A DNA stretch of 64,000 bases from Flectobacillus sp. BAB-3569 (GCF_002270355.1 NZ_NJFZ01000003.1:160307-224306), one strand, 5' to 3'; numbered from the stretch's first letter, positions 38,033 to 47,540 are shown. Numbers and translations: made by a program. Notes: generated from the letters alone by a model not told the origin.

Positions 38033-38746
38033 ATGACTACTCTTCTAAGTATCTTATTACAGACAACTACTTTTGAACCCGACACAACATCTACTACGGT
38101 AACGACTGTTACCAAGGTTGGAGAGGATCTAAACTTATTTGGCCTTTTAGAAAAAGGTGGATGGGTTATGATTCCTATTTTTGTATTGTTTTTTATTGCT
38201 CTTTTCTTGTTTGTCGAGAGATACAGATATATCAGTAAAACGTCTAGATTGGACAATACATTTTTATTTTCAATCAAGGAAATGCTTTTTGCAGGTAACA
38301 TCCAAGGTGCTATCAACTATTGCAAGACCTCTCCATTCCCAATTGCTCGTTTATTAGAAAAAGGCTTAAATCGTATTGGGTCACCTATGCGCGATATCGA
38401 AAATGCCATCGAAAACTCAGCACGTGTAGAGATTTATAACATGGAGAAAAACTTGGGTATCTTATCAGCAATTGCCAAAATTGCCCCAATGTTTGGTTTC
38501 TTGGGTACTGTTTCGGGTATGATTCGTACATTCCACAACATTTCGGTAGCCAATAAAATTGACATCAGTACTATCGCAAGTGGTATTTATGAAAAAATGG
38601 TAACTTCAGCAACAGGTTTGATGGTAGGTATCATTGCGTACTTCTTCTATACGATTTTGACAACAATGATTGATCGTACAGTAAACAAAATGGAAGTTAC
38701 TGCGATCGACTTTTTGGATATTCTTCACAAACCAGCCTCTAAATAA
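38033..38746 (+). CDS. MotA/TolQ/ExbB proton channel family protein
   Basis: A 237-residue inner-membrane protein of the ExbB/TolQ family. Membrane helices lie at about residues 40-60, 140-165 and 190-212. The core block LGILSAIAKIAPMFGFLGTVSGMIRTFH is the family hallmark. With ExbD it forms the proton-driven motor for TonB or Tol transport. The start ATG overlaps a plausible 5' leader. exbD follows after 25 bp. No tonB is nearby, so ExbB versus TolQ is not decided. Confidence 0.9.
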   Translation: MTTLLSILLQTTTFEPDTTSTTVTTVTKVGEDLNLFGLLEKGGWVMIPIFVLFFIALFLFVERYRYISKTSRLDNTFLFSIKEMLFAGNIQGAINYCKTSPFPIARLLEKGLNRIGSPMRDIENAIENSARVEIYNMEKNLGILSAIAKIAPMFGFLGTVSGMIRTFHNISVANKIDISTIASGIYEKMVTSATGLMVGIIAYFFYTILTTMIDRTVNKMEVTAIDFLDILHKPASK

Positions 38747-38771
38747 TAGAGTTCTTTAATTTGAAGTAAAT

Positions 38772-39170
38772 ATGAACATTAGAAAAAGAGCTAGAGAACA
38801 ATCAGAAGTAGAAACTGGAGCCTTAGCGGATATCCTATTCTTCTTGATGATGTTTTTCTTGATGATATCAACCTTGGCAAGCCCAGATGCTATTAAGCTG
38901 CTTTTGCCAGAATCAAGCTCAGCAGAACAAACGGCTACCAAAGAAAACATTCGTTTGACTGTAGATGAGAATGATAATTATTTTGTAGATGATAATCCCG
39001 TACAAGCCGATCAATTGGAAGCTTACTTGGCTGAACAAGCCAAAGCTAAAAATTCGGAAACGGTAGTTTTACGTATTTCAAAAGACCGTACTGTACAGGA
39101 GTTAGCAAAAATTTACGACGTGGTGGCCAAATTGAATTTGGCGCTGGTAATGGCCACAGAAAAGCAATAA
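38772..39170 (+). CDS. ExbD/TolR family biopolymer transport protein
   Basis: A 132-residue ExbD/TolR protein with one membrane helix (~17-40, ALADILFFLMMFFLMISTLAS) containing the conserved proton-carrying aspartate (LADILFF). A periplasmic domain follows. It is co-transcribed with the ExbB-like gene and closed by a strong terminator. Only one ExbD is present here, whereas Bacteroidetes often have two. Confidence 0.9.
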   Translation: MNIRKRAREQSEVETGALADILFFLMMFFLMISTLASPDAIKLLLPESSSAEQTATKENIRLTVDENDNYFVDDNPVQADQLEAYLAEQAKAKNSETVVLRISKDRTVQELAKIYDVVAKLNLALVMATEKQ

Positions 39171-39182
39171 GGGTAAATACTC

Positions 39183-39220
39183 AAAAAAATAGCCGTTACG
39201 AAAGTGACGGCTATTTTTTT
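39183..39220 (+). terminator. Rho-independent terminator after exbD
   Basis: A long stem, AAAAAAATAGCCGTTAC against GTGACGGCTATTTTTTT, capped by a GAAA tetraloop (one G-T pair). Confidence 0.93.
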
Positions 39221-39329
39221 GCCTTGAGAATATCTATTAATTTCACAGTGCTAAGAAGTTGTTGGAGTAGAAGCCCTGAGGGGCTTACTACCATTTAATG
39301 ATAAAAATCTGTAAAGAAAAAATATACGT

Positions 39330-40001
39330 ATGTTTTTAATGGGAGATTGGGAGATTCTTTGGAATCATATTGTACATGACGAAGATATAATCAAACTGCT
39401 TGCTTCTACTTTTGTAGGAGCGATCATTGGAGGCGAACGCGAGTATCATAGTAAATCTGCAGGTTTGCGAACATTTACTTTGATAGCGGTTGGTTCTACC
39501 ATTTTTACCATTCTTTCTGAAAAAGTAGGAATGGGGGCCTCTCCTGATAGGATTTCGGCCAATATTGTTACTGGTGTAGGCTTTTTAGGTGCTGGGATCA
39601 TCTTCAAAGTAGATGATCGAGTAAAAGGGCTTACTACAGCCGCTATTATCTGGGTTACTGCTGCCCTAGGAATGGCAATTGGCGATGGACATATTTTACT
39701 TTCCTTTTTTGGTGCCATTATGGTATTTATGATTTTGCAGTTCTTTTTTATTTTAGAAAGGTGGATTCATAAATATGGTGAAACTCGAAATTACAAAATT
39801 GTTATCAAGAAAGGCGATGAGGGCTTTTTGAAAATGGATGACATTTTTAGGCAGTTTAATATGCAAGCCAAAAAAGGCAAGCAAATTTATCGAGAAGATA
39901 CTATAACTTGCTATTGGTCGGTAAGAGGCAAAACGTCTCGACATGAGCGCCTTGCGAAAAAACTGATACTCGAACCCCATGTAATTGAATTAGAGTTTTA
40001 G
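39330..40001 (+). CDS. MgtC/SapB family membrane protein
   Basis: A 223-residue MgtC/SapB-family protein. The N-terminal ~130 residues hold four membrane helices with the hallmarks FVGAIIGGEREYHSKSAGLRTFTL and NIVTGVGFLGAGIIFK. The C-terminal ~80 residues form a soluble domain. MgtC proteins support growth under low magnesium or inside hosts and interact with the F-ATPase in Salmonella; in free-living bacteria the role is unclear. MGDWEILW at 39339 is an alternative start. It is monocistronic. Confidence 0.88.
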   Translation: MFLMGDWEILWNHIVHDEDIIKLLASTFVGAIIGGEREYHSKSAGLRTFTLIAVGSTIFTILSEKVGMGASPDRISANIVTGVGFLGAGIIFKVDDRVKGLTTAAIIWVTAALGMAIGDGHILLSFFGAIMVFMILQFFFILERWIHKYGETRNYKIVIKKGDEGFLKMDDIFRQFNMQAKKGKQIYREDTITCYWSVRGKTSRHERLAKKLILEPHVIELEF

Positions 40002-40612
40002 AAAAATCGACTTGATTTTTGTGGAATCCAACAGTCGACCTTATAAAGCCTTAATTTCCTGGTGCTTGTGATAATTTTAGCGATTCTAATATATCGTAAT
40101 TCGAATAAAGGATGATAAAAATATTTTTTAAAAAGACCTGTTAGTGTGTTGTAAAAGTGAATTATTTTCTGGTTCACAAACTTATTGAGACGTGTTTTGT
40201 TGTATATTTATAATGAATAACTTTTCGATTAGATTATTTTATCATCATTGTAGATAAATAACCAATCATCATGCGCTCCTAAGTATCCTCGATTTGATGA
40301 ACTCCTTTGTTATAAGTTAGTGGGTAAAATTAAATAATTTTTACCCGCAATAGGCATTAAGCTATTTGCAGTATGCTGAAATTAATAGGCGTTTCTAATG
40401 AAATCATGATTATTTTTTTGCTAAATGCCTACGGCTTACAGCCTTCGTAAGTAATCGTGCAGAGTTGAGTTGAACGAATTAATGAGATGAAATTTCAGTA
40501 ATCATAATTTTACACGCAATACTCATCGCTCAGAATTCAGCACTCATGCTTAATGTGGTTCTATTTATCCTATCATTTATGCAAACCTTACTTAATCAAG
40601 TCGGTTGATATT
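40002..40612. other. Repeat-containing intergenic region before the hybrid kinase
   Basis: 40003-40018 forms a small AAAATC-gactt-GATTTT hairpin that may weakly terminate the MgtC gene. 40350-40445 holds R4 words (CAATAGGCATTAAGC, AATGCCTACGGC). 40446-40555 is an R3 copy: TAAGTAATCGTGCAGAG through CAGCACTCATGCTTAATG. No gene. Confidence 0.55.
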
Positions 40613-41614
40613 ATGATTTTTCCAAAAATACCAGAAAACGAAACAGAAAGACTAGATACCCTAAAGGCGTATAAAATACTAGATACGCTTCCAGAAAAGG
40701 ATTTTGATGATATCGTAAGAATAGCTTCTCAAATATGTCAAACCCCTATTTCTACAATTACTATTGTCGATGAAAATCGTCAGTGGTTTAAAGCTAAAAA
40801 TGGGATAGACGGAGATGGCGGTCCGCGCGAACTATCCTTTTGTGCTCATGCGATTGTACAGCCCGATCGTCCTTTTATTATCGAAGATGCACGACAAGAC
40901 GAACGTTTTTCAGATAACCCGCTGACGATAGGTTCTCCTTATGTGGTTTTTTATGCAGGAATACCGCTTGTCGCAGAAAATGGGCATGCTTTGGGTACTT
41001 TGTGCGTGATAGATAGTAGTCCCCGCTCACTCAAGGAAGAGCAAGTGGTTGCACTCAAGGCGCTTGCATCACAGGCAATGGGGCAGTTGGAGCTCCGTAA
41101 AAAGACCTTCGAGTTGATGGAAACCAAGGAAAGTTTGGAGCTCAAAAACTTTGCTTTGACCGAAGCTAAAGACAATTTGGAGGTTGCCTTGAAAGCTAAA
41201 TCTACCTTTTTGTCGATGATGAGCCATGAAATACGCTCGCCTTTGCATGCGATTTTAGGTAACATCAACCTGCTTTTGGAAGAATCCCCCAGACCAGACC
41301 AAGAAGACCCTCTCAATGTATTAAGGTTTACAGGGGAAACATTATTGTCAATCATCAACGATATTTTAGACTTTAGTAAGCTAGAAGCAGGAAAGGTACA
41401 ACTCGAAAATATTAGTTTTAATGTTCGAGATTTGGTGAAAAATATTGCAAGTATCAACTTGCATCGAGCCAAAGATCAAGGCAATAAAATACTGATTGAG
41501 ATTGCAGACAATGTGCCTAATTATGTGGGTGGCGACCCTATAAGACTGGTACAGGTGATCAATAATCTTGTGTCTAATGCAGTAAAGTTTACAAAAATGG
41601 CACGATTACCATAA
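40613..41614 (+). CDS. Hybrid sensor histidine kinase, N-terminal part (frameshifted)
   Basis: The first part of a hybrid two-component kinase. It has a GAF domain (~10-160; block CAHAIVQPDRPFIIEDA), a coiled coil (~163-195) and a HisKA domain with phospho-acceptor H205 in SMMSHEIRSPLHAI. The ATPase domain begins with its N box, QVINNLVSNAVKFTK. The frame then breaks: a stop follows MARLP. Adding one A to the run at 41593-41597 restores KNGTITIRVTLKEQ and joins 41623-42303, so the intact gene is 40613-42303 (~563 residues). No membrane segment, so it senses a cytoplasmic signal. The longer start at 40553 lies in repeat DNA. Confidence 0.82.
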   Translation: MIFPKIPENETERLDTLKAYKILDTLPEKDFDDIVRIASQICQTPISTITIVDENRQWFKAKNGIDGDGGPRELSFCAHAIVQPDRPFIIEDARQDERFSDNPLTIGSPYVVFYAGIPLVAENGHALGTLCVIDSSPRSLKEEQVVALKALASQAMGQLELRKKTFELMETKESLELKNFALTEAKDNLEVALKAKSTFLSMMSHEIRSPLHAILGNINLLLEESPRPDQEDPLNVLRFTGETLLSIINDILDFSKLEAGKVQLENISFNVRDLVKNIASINLHRAKDQGNKILIEIADNVPNYVGGDPIRLVQVINNLVSNAVKFTKMARLP

Positions 41615-41622
41615 GAGTTACC

Positions 41623-42303
41623 TTGAAGGAACAACTCGAAACGGATAATATTCTTACCATAGAAGTCATCGATACTGGGATAGGAATTCCTCAAGAAGCC
41701 GTAAATCAGATTTTTGAAGAATTTGTTCAAGCATCCAATAAAACTACCCGTCAGTTTGGGGGGACAGGTTTGGGGTTGGCCATTATTCGTAAAATACTTC
41801 AACTGTTTGGCACTCGTATTTTTGTTGAAAGTGAAGTTGGTAAAGGCTCTACTTTTAAATTTGATTTGACTGTAGGACAGGTGCAGCAGGAGGTCGTAAA
41901 GAAAGATACAGTTGCGAACTTTAACTTTGAAGGTTTCAATGTCATGGCGATAGATGACAACGAAATTAACCTCATTATCATTAATAGAAGTTTACAAAAG
42001 AAAGGTATTTCGGTAAAAACCTTTAATAATGGCATTGATGCTTTAGAATCTTTGAAAGCGGGCACACATTATGATTTGATCATAGTTGATTTACAAATGC
42101 CAGAAATGAGTGGATTCGAGTTTGCAGAGGAAGTGAGGAAATTTTCGGAGATACCTATTATCGCTAGCTCTGCCGACAACAATACAGAAACCATAGAACA
42201 GGCTCTTGGTACAGGGATGAATGATTATTTATTGAAGCCCCACACGCCACAAGATTTATACATTTTGCTTGCTCAACATTTGAGTTATATCACAGAAGAA
42301 TAA
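41623..42303 (+). CDS. Hybrid histidine kinase, C-terminal part (HATPase + receiver)
   Basis: Continuation of the kinase in the other frame. The G1 box VIDTGIGI, F box FEEF and G2 box GGTGLGLAI complete the ATP-binding domain. A receiver domain follows (~105-220 of this part), with the acidic pair IDDNE and the phospho-accepting aspartate in LIIVDLQMPEMSG, and the conserved lysine in LLKPHTP. There is no DNA-binding output, so the signal should pass on through a phosphotransfer protein or act by contact. The ATG at 41623 is simply the first in frame; on its own this fragment is unlikely to be a natural protein. Confidence 0.8.
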   Translation: MKEQLETDNILTIEVIDTGIGIPQEAVNQIFEEFVQASNKTTRQFGGTGLGLAIIRKILQLFGTRIFVESEVGKGSTFKFDLTVGQVQQEVVKKDTVANFNFEGFNVMAIDDNEINLIIINRSLQKKGISVKTFNNGIDALESLKAGTHYDLIIVDLQMPEMSGFEFAEEVRKFSEIPIIASSADNNTETIEQALGTGMNDYLLKPHTPQDLYILLAQHLSYITEE

Positions 42304-42341
42304 AAATAGGTCAGCGAGGAATATCCTGCTGACCTTTATTA
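42304..42341. terminator. Bidirectional hairpin between the kinase and hexosaminidase genes
   Basis: AGGTCAGC and GCTGACCT pair, with an inner AGG/CCT pairing around AATAT. AAAAAT lies before and TTATTATTT after, which suits termination from both convergent genes. Confidence 0.8.
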
Positions 42342-42378
42342 TTTATAGGAAAATTGGGAGTTACTGGTTTGCGTGGCT

Positions 42379-43989
42379 TTATTTTAAAAAGCCTTTGAAA
42401 AAGTTTACATGCAATTTCTCCAAACGGTCTGCATGAACTTTCATTCGCTCAGAGAATTTGCTATAATCTTTCAATTCCTTCTTTGTCCATGCTACCTCCG
42501 ACAGGGCTGATGCACGAGGGAAAACCATGTATTCAACATAGTCGCTGGTTTGCATATATTCTGTCCAAACGTTTGCTTGTACACCGATAATATGCTTTTG
42601 TTGTTCTGGCGAAAGTTCGGTTGGCGTTGGTTCGTACGAATAGATTTTTTCTAAAGTAGTAAACCCACCAATTGCTAAAGGCTCAGTTTTAGGATCAGCT
42701 TGGTAGTGATCCAAATACACATACCCACCTGGCGTCATGATGGCATCGTGGTTTTCTTTAGCCGCTGCAATACCACCTTCAGTACCTCTCCAAGACATTA
42801 CGATTGCATTTGGCGAAAGACCACCTTCCAAAATTTCATCCCAACCAATCATTTTACGACCTTTTGAGGTAATAAATTTATCGATACGACGGATAAAATA
42901 ACTTTGTAAGCCATGTTCATCACCCAAGTTTTCACGCTTGATAATTTCTTGGCAAAAACGACTTTCTTTCCATTGTTTCTTAGGGCATTCGTCACCACCG
43001 ATATGGATATATTCACTTGGGAAAAGCTCCATTACCTCTGTCAAAACATTTTCCAAAAACTGGAATGTTTCTTCTCTTGGACAAAGTACATCTTCATATA
43101 CACCCCAGTCAGTGGCGGTTTGATAGATTTTATCAGGATTACAACCAAATTCAGGATAAGCTGCCAATACTGCTTGAGAGTGCCCTGGCATTTCGATTTC
43201 TGGAATTACATTGACAAATTTTGCTTTAGCATACGCTACCACTTCTTTTACTTCGTCTTGCGTGTAATATCCACCATAAGGTTTGCCATCAAATTTCTTT
43301 GAATAAGCTCTACCTACAACAGTTTGCGCGCGTTTCGAGGCGATTTCCGCCAATTTTGGATAGCGCTTAATTTCAATTCTCCAGCCTTGATCTTCTGTCA
43401 AGTGCCAGTGGAAATTGTTCAATTTGTGTAAAGCAATCAAATCAATATATTTTTTGATAAAGCTTACAGGGAAAAAGTGACGACCCACATCCAAATGCAA
43501 ACCTCTATACGAATAACGAGGAGCATCAGCAATGGAACAGTTAGGAACCGACCAAGTTATGCCCGTAGATTTTTCTTTACTAAAAATTTGATTCGGAAGT
43601 AATTGTAACAAACTTTGTAAAGCATAAAAAGCGCCTTTTCCTGTGCTGGCTGCAATGCTTACTTGCTTGCTACTTACATTAAGCGTATAACCTTCCTCTG
43701 CTAGTTGGTCATTTTTTACAAACTGAATACTGTTGCTTACGGCTTTACTATTTGAGCTAACTACCTTAGGTGTTGTGCCCATTGTAGCACCCAGTTGGTC
43801 AGCCAACATAGACGCCACTTGTTTGAAAGCTGGGTCATTAGTACTTACTACGATACTTGTATTTCCTTTTACAACGAACTGACCTTTCTGAGGTGTGACA
43901 GTTTGAGGTAAAGGAACAATATTATATTGATTTTGCGCAGAACTCATAAATACTACGCAAGCACAAATAAGGGTTAATAGTTTTTTCAT
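42379..43989 (-). CDS. Secreted GH20 beta-N-acetylhexosaminidase
   Basis: A 536-residue exported GH20 enzyme that releases terminal GlcNAc or GalNAc from chitin fragments, glycoproteins or peptidoglycan pieces. A signal peptide (MKKLLTLICACVVFMSSAQ) is followed by a GH20b N-terminal domain (~22-150) and the catalytic barrel (from ~158). The catalytic pair is D333-E334 in HIGGDECPKKQW. FHWHLTEDQGWRIEI and VIPEIEMPGH are family blocks. It has no T9SS domain and is probably periplasmic. It could supply amino sugars, but no uptake genes are adjacent. Confidence 0.93.
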   Translation of the reverse strand: MKKLLTLICACVVFMSSAQNQYNIVPLPQTVTPQKGQFVVKGNTSIVVSTNDPAFKQVASMLADQLGATMGTTPKVVSSNSKAVSNSIQFVKNDQLAEEGYTLNVSSKQVSIAASTGKGAFYALQSLLQLLPNQIFSKEKSTGITWSVPNCSIADAPRYSYRGLHLDVGRHFFPVSFIKKYIDLIALHKLNNFHWHLTEDQGWRIEIKRYPKLAEIASKRAQTVVGRAYSKKFDGKPYGGYYTQDEVKEVVAYAKAKFVNVIPEIEMPGHSQAVLAAYPEFGCNPDKIYQTATDWGVYEDVLCPREETFQFLENVLTEVMELFPSEYIHIGGDECPKKQWKESRFCQEIIKRENLGDEHGLQSYFIRRIDKFITSKGRKMIGWDEILEGGLSPNAIVMSWRGTEGGIAAAKENHDAIMTPGGYVYLDHYQADPKTEPLAIGGFTTLEKIYSYEPTPTELSPEQQKHIIGVQANVWTEYMQTSDYVEYMVFPRASALSEVAWTKKELKDYSKFSERMKVHADRLEKLHVNFFKGFLK

Positions 43990-44015
43990 AAAAAATTGGT
44001 TTGATAAAGACGATT

Positions 44016-44023
44016 CAAAGGTA
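44016..44023 (-). promoter_or_regulatory. -7 promoter box of the hexosaminidase gene
   Basis: TACCTTTG on the minus strand fits TANNTTTG and lies 27 bp before the ATG. No clear -33 element. Confidence 0.4.
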
Positions 44024-44139
44024 GGTGAAAAAACTCCAAGGTGTATAACTAAAAAAGAATATTTTTAAATTTTTTTAATATATAGGTAATATATTTCTTA
44101 TTATCTTTAATATATTACTGATAGCAAATATTTCAAGAT

Positions 44140-44508
44140 ATGAATCTGATTTATAAACTCTTAAGACTTAAGGTTTGGTCGTGGTTATGTGGTGTCGCAA
44201 TCATCATATTGTGTGCAATGCCTGGGGCAAAAATCCCACAGGTATTCAACTTTTATGACAAATTGCAGCATTTATTAGCATTTGGAGTATGGACTTTTTT
44301 AGTTGTATATGCTTATAAATCTGAAAAAGGAGGTTTTTTCGCAGGAGTATTGTTTGGTATAGGGATAGAGATAATGCAATATTGTTTACCTAAATCATTT
44401 CATCGTTCTTTTGATTTAATCGATGTCGTCGCAGATTCATTAGGAGCTTTGGTCGGTATTGGCTTCTTATGGGTTTTGAAAAAGATTTTTAAAATAGAGA
44501 TAGAATAA
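44140..44508 (+). CDS. VanZ-family membrane protein
   Basis: A 122-residue membrane protein of the VanZ-like family. Four hydrophobic segments lie at about 14-29, 45-61, 68-85 and 97-115. The typical blocks are FYDKLQHLLAFGVWTF and GIEIMQYCLPKSFHRSFDLIDVVADSLGALVG. The family name comes from teicoplanin resistance, but most members have no known role. It is convergent with thrB across a repeat element. Confidence 0.85.
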   Translation: MNLIYKLLRLKVWSWLCGVAIIILCAMPGAKIPQVFNFYDKLQHLLAFGVWTFLVVYAYKSEKGGFFAGVLFGIGIEIMQYCLPKSFHRSFDLIDVVADSLGALVGIGFLWVLKKIFKIEIE

Positions 44509-44676
44509 TAAATATGTGTAATATATTACTTGATAAAAGATTGTGTTATGTGAGGACGTTATGAATTGTAGCAAGAAATATTTATCATTTTGAGTTTGAA
44601 AATATCGTTAGAAAAGGCAAACCTTTTCTGAATTTTGGAAGAAATAGCAGAACCTATAGTGGCTTTTGTTTTATTA

Positions 44677-44820
44677 TGTATCAAAAAAGCGGTCGAAAAA
44701 CAATTTTCGACCGCTTTTTTGATACATAGTCCTTGATGTAGGTTGCAAATCATTGTGCCTCTACAGCAAGAATATAGATTTTTATATAATCACTCATGCA
44801 CTCAATCACAATTCACTAGA
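44677..44820. repeat. R1 composite element between VanZ and thrB
   Basis: A perfect 23-bp stem (44677-44699 against 44704-44726; core AAAAAAGCGGTCGAAAA) with a 4-nt loop. It is followed by about 50 bp and the AATCACTCATGCACTCAATC tail. The hairpin lies in a convergent gap and is AT-flanked on both sides, so it probably terminates both transcripts. Nothing else is seen in 44509-44824. Confidence 0.8.
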
Positions 44821-44824
44821 TTAT

Positions 44825-45760
44825 CTAGCCTATCACGACTGGCCCTGCTTGATTGATTCCAGAAACGTAACAATCAGAATCGATACCTACCTTTGAAAAA
44901 CCTTCTTGCATGGCTTTACCAACTTTTTGAGCCGTGTCAAAATCTTTTGACAACGCAAACATCGAAGGTCCAGAGCCAGAAATAGAACAACCAAGTGCTT
45001 CATTTTCAAGTGCAGCGTTTTTGACAATGTCAAATTGTGGTATCAAAATCGCACGAACAGGTTCAATGATTACATCAACTAATGAGCGAGAAATCAAATC
45101 ATAATCAGGAAGCATCAGACCTGCTACCAAACCTGCTACATTGCCCATTTGAGTAATCGTCTTTTTCAAAGAAATTTCACGTTTCAATATATTACGTGCA
45201 TCCTTGGTATTTACCTCAATATGTGGGTGAACAATCGTCGCATATAGCTCCTTGGGCGTGCGAAGTTGAATTATATCCAGTGGGTCGTAGCTACGAATTA
45301 CCGTAAATCCACCCATCAAGCTTGGACCAACATTGTCGGCATGAGCCGAACCACAAGCAATAAATTCACCTTCCATCGCAAAAGGTAATAGGTCTTTTTG
45401 TGCCAACGGACGACCTAATAACTCATTTGCTGCAAATACACCAGCCACCGAAGAAGCTGCCGAAGAGCCTAACCCCGAACCTAGTGGCATCAATTTTTTC
45501 AAGTCCATTTCAAAACCCTGCGATTCAGCACCGATAGCTTCTAAGAACTTGATAATGGCAATACCAGCCGTATTTTTACTTGCATCCAATGGCAAACGAC
45601 CTTCGTCACCTTCAATTTTATTGATTTTTACGCCTTTTAAATCAGTTTTGCGCAATATTAGCTCATCGCCAGGATTGTCAACAGCAAAGCCAAATATATC
45701 AAAACCACAAGCCACATTGGCAACTGTAGCAGGGGCGAATACTTTTATTGAATCATTCAT
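44825..45760 (-). CDS. thrB: Homoserine kinase
   Basis: A 311-residue GHMP-family kinase that phosphorylates homoserine on the way to threonine. The ATP-binding block is LMPLGSGLGSSAASSVAG, and the N-terminal VFAPATVANVACGFDIFGFAV and C-terminal GCSISGSGPSMFAL are specific to ThrB. It is the last gene of the minus-strand run that starts with thrA. An ATPase + DUF4276 pair sits between the two, with only 15 bp to thrB. thrC, which normally follows, is absent; the next feature is an R1 terminator element. Confidence 0.95.
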   Translation of the reverse strand: MNDSIKVFAPATVANVACGFDIFGFAVDNPGDELILRKTDLKGVKINKIEGDEGRLPLDASKNTAGIAIIKFLEAIGAESQGFEMDLKKLMPLGSGLGSSAASSVAGVFAANELLGRPLAQKDLLPFAMEGEFIACGSAHADNVGPSLMGGFTVIRSYDPLDIIQLRTPKELYATIVHPHIEVNTKDARNILKREISLKKTITQMGNVAGLVAGLMLPDYDLISRSLVDVIIEPVRAILIPQFDIVKNAALENEALGCSISGSGPSMFALSKDFDTAQKVGKAMQEGFSKVGIDSDCYVSGINQAGPVVIG

Positions 45761-45775
45761 GGTTTATGTAAAATC

Positions 45776-46462
45776 TTAACTCGCTAATACGAGTGAAATA
45801 ATATTTTCAAGCCACACTGAAAAGCGTGGACAATATTCAATGATTGTTTCTAAGCCTGTCAATTCAGCAATATCAATACCATCGACAATTTTATTATATT
45901 TTTTGCCTGATGCAGCAAAAATCCTTTCGAGTCTTTTGGATGGGAAGTTGTCAGGGTTGGTATTTATATCTTCAATGCTTGTATAACCGCTTTTAAGGTC
46001 TATTATCTTATTCTTTATTTCCTCATCTTCCAAGTCAAATCCTTCGGATGGGTTTGCAAATAGAAGGGTTTCAAATTCGTGTCTGAGAATATTAGGTATA
46101 AAGTTTGGGTATGGTTTTATAGAGTTGACATAATTTTTTAATGACTCTTCCATACAACTTATACGTTGTTCGGTATTGTTATGCTTAATACAACGTAAAT
46201 AATTTGGTAGTTTTTGCTCACTATTGATACCTGAATGATCTATCATCGTAGTAATAATAGGTTCGTTTTGGTAATGTAATAAAGGCTCGATAGTATTGCC
46301 AAAATGTGTGATATTATTGAACCCATGACCTCCTCCTTTCATTGAAATAATGACGGATTGGATATGAGTGGAAATACCTCGCTGATAGAGATAAGGAATT
46401 AATAATCTATCAACAAATTCTTTTTCTGTTTCTCCTTCTACGACAAAGTATAAATCTTTCAT
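45776..46462 (-). CDS. DUF4276 (TOPRIM-like) protein paired with an AAA ATPase
   Basis: A 228-residue DUF4276 protein. The N-terminal VVEGETEKEFVDRLL (E9, E11, E13) is the acidic TOPRIM-like start. TTMIDHSGI is the second acidic block (most relatives have DYYG there). FIPNILRHEFETLLFANP is the family hallmark. TOPRIM-like partners of AAA15/OLD-like ATPases often act as nucleases in anti-phage systems (compare AriB of PARIS and RloB/AbiLii). That role here is inference. Its start overlaps the ATPase stop by 4 bp (ATGA), and it ends 15 bp before thrB. Confidence 0.82.
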   Translation of the reverse strand: MKDLYFVVEGETEKEFVDRLLIPYLYQRGISTHIQSVIISMKGGGHGFNNITHFGNTIEPLLHYQNEPIITTMIDHSGINSEQKLPNYLRCIKHNNTEQRISCMEESLKNYVNSIKPYPNFIPNILRHEFETLLFANPSEGFDLEDEEIKNKIIDLKSGYTSIEDINTNPDNFPSKRLERIFAASGKKYNKIVDGIDIAELTGLETIIEYCPRFSVWLENIISLVLAS

Positions 46463-47529
46463 GGTGTACCTCCGATAACATTTTTATGCCATAAGTTTCC
46501 TAAGGTGTAGTTTTTAAGCCAATTTTGAAGAGATGAACTTTCAAGTCTTTTAAATGCTGAATCTGTTTGATTTCTATCTACAATAATAACGTCTTCAGGG
46601 GCAAAGTTATCAACCAAATCTGTCGATTGTGTAGATACAATCACCTGACTTTGAGCAGAGGCTTTTTTGATGAGTCCTGCTAGCTTATTTATAGCGAAAG
46701 GATGTAATCCCAACTCTGGTTCATCTATAATAATAGTTTTTGGTAAATTTGGTTGCAATAGCAATGTCGCCAATGTCATAAATCGTAATGTGCCATCTGA
46801 TAAGTGCATAGCAAAAAAAGTCATATCTGACCCTTTTTGTTTCCAAGCTAACTGAATTTGGTCATTGCGGATTTTGTCTGGTTGTAAATCAAAACCTTCA
46901 AAATATGGGGCAACTGTTCGGATTACATTTTCAATTTTTCGAAAATCTCTAGGAGACGTTTCTTGTAAATAAAATAAATATGCAGCCAAATTCCCTCCAT
47001 CTTCTCTCAGGACTCTATTGTCATTAATACTTCCTTTTTGCTTGATTTTCGCTGTTTTACTAGTGTCATGAAAGTGAAAAACCCTGAAAGATGACATATA
47101 GGTGTTGACATACCGATAACGAGCACCTTCTGTATATTTTAGCTTACTTTCTAAATAACCTTTTCCTAAAGCAACCTCGTCCCAAGAAGGGAAACCATGA
47201 TGGAATTGAGTACTCTCATGCTGAAAGTATAAGCTTCCTTGTTGATTGGTAGCGAGTGTAAACAGATAGGCATTCGTACTATCAAACTCAATTCGTCCAA
47301 ACAGCTTTTCTGTGTATTTTAGTCCTAAATGAAGAATATTTTCGGCACCAGCTTCTTCGGCTACGTAGTTTTGTAAATCTTGATGATAGAGTTGATAGAG
47401 CAACTTAAAGAAGTTGATAAAATTACTTTTACCTGCTCCATTTGCTCCAATTAAGATATTGATAGAAGATAGTTTTAAGTCCATTTTTTGAATGGATTTA
47501 AAACCTTGTATTTCGATGCGATTTATCAT
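46459..47529 (-). CDS. AAA15-type ATPase, likely sensor of a two-gene defence module
   Basis: A 356-residue SMC/ABC-like AAA_15/AAA_21 ATPase. The start MINRIEIQGFKSIQKMDL and Walker A GANGAGKSN (28-36) are typical. FAMHLSDGTLRFMTLATLLL is the signature region, and TIIIDEPELGLHPFAI is Walker B and D-loop. It is translationally coupled to the DUF4276 gene. Such pairs (PARIS, AbiL, OLD-like) are known or suspected phage defence. Its start is only 11 bp after the thrA stop, so it is transcribed with the threonine genes. It has no promoter of its own that I can see. Confidence 0.85.
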   Translation of the reverse strand: MINRIEIQGFKSIQKMDLKLSSINILIGANGAGKSNFINFFKLLYQLYHQDLQNYVAEEAGAENILHLGLKYTEKLFGRIEFDSTNAYLFTLATNQQGSLYFQHESTQFHHGFPSWDEVALGKGYLESKLKYTEGARYRYVNTYMSSFRVFHFHDTSKTAKIKQKGSINDNRVLREDGGNLAAYLFYLQETSPRDFRKIENVIRTVAPYFEGFDLQPDKIRNDQIQLAWKQKGSDMTFFAMHLSDGTLRFMTLATLLLQPNLPKTIIIDEPELGLHPFAINKLAGLIKKASAQSQVIVSTQSTDLVDNFAPEDVIIVDRNQTDSAFKRLESSSLQNWLKNYTLGNLWHKNVIGGTP

Positions 47530-47540
47530 AGTAAAACCTA

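Noticed and set aside
40951-41472. A 173-codon minus-strand ORF inside the hybrid kinase
   Set aside because: Antisense shadow of GAF/HisKA codons; no domain or initiation context.
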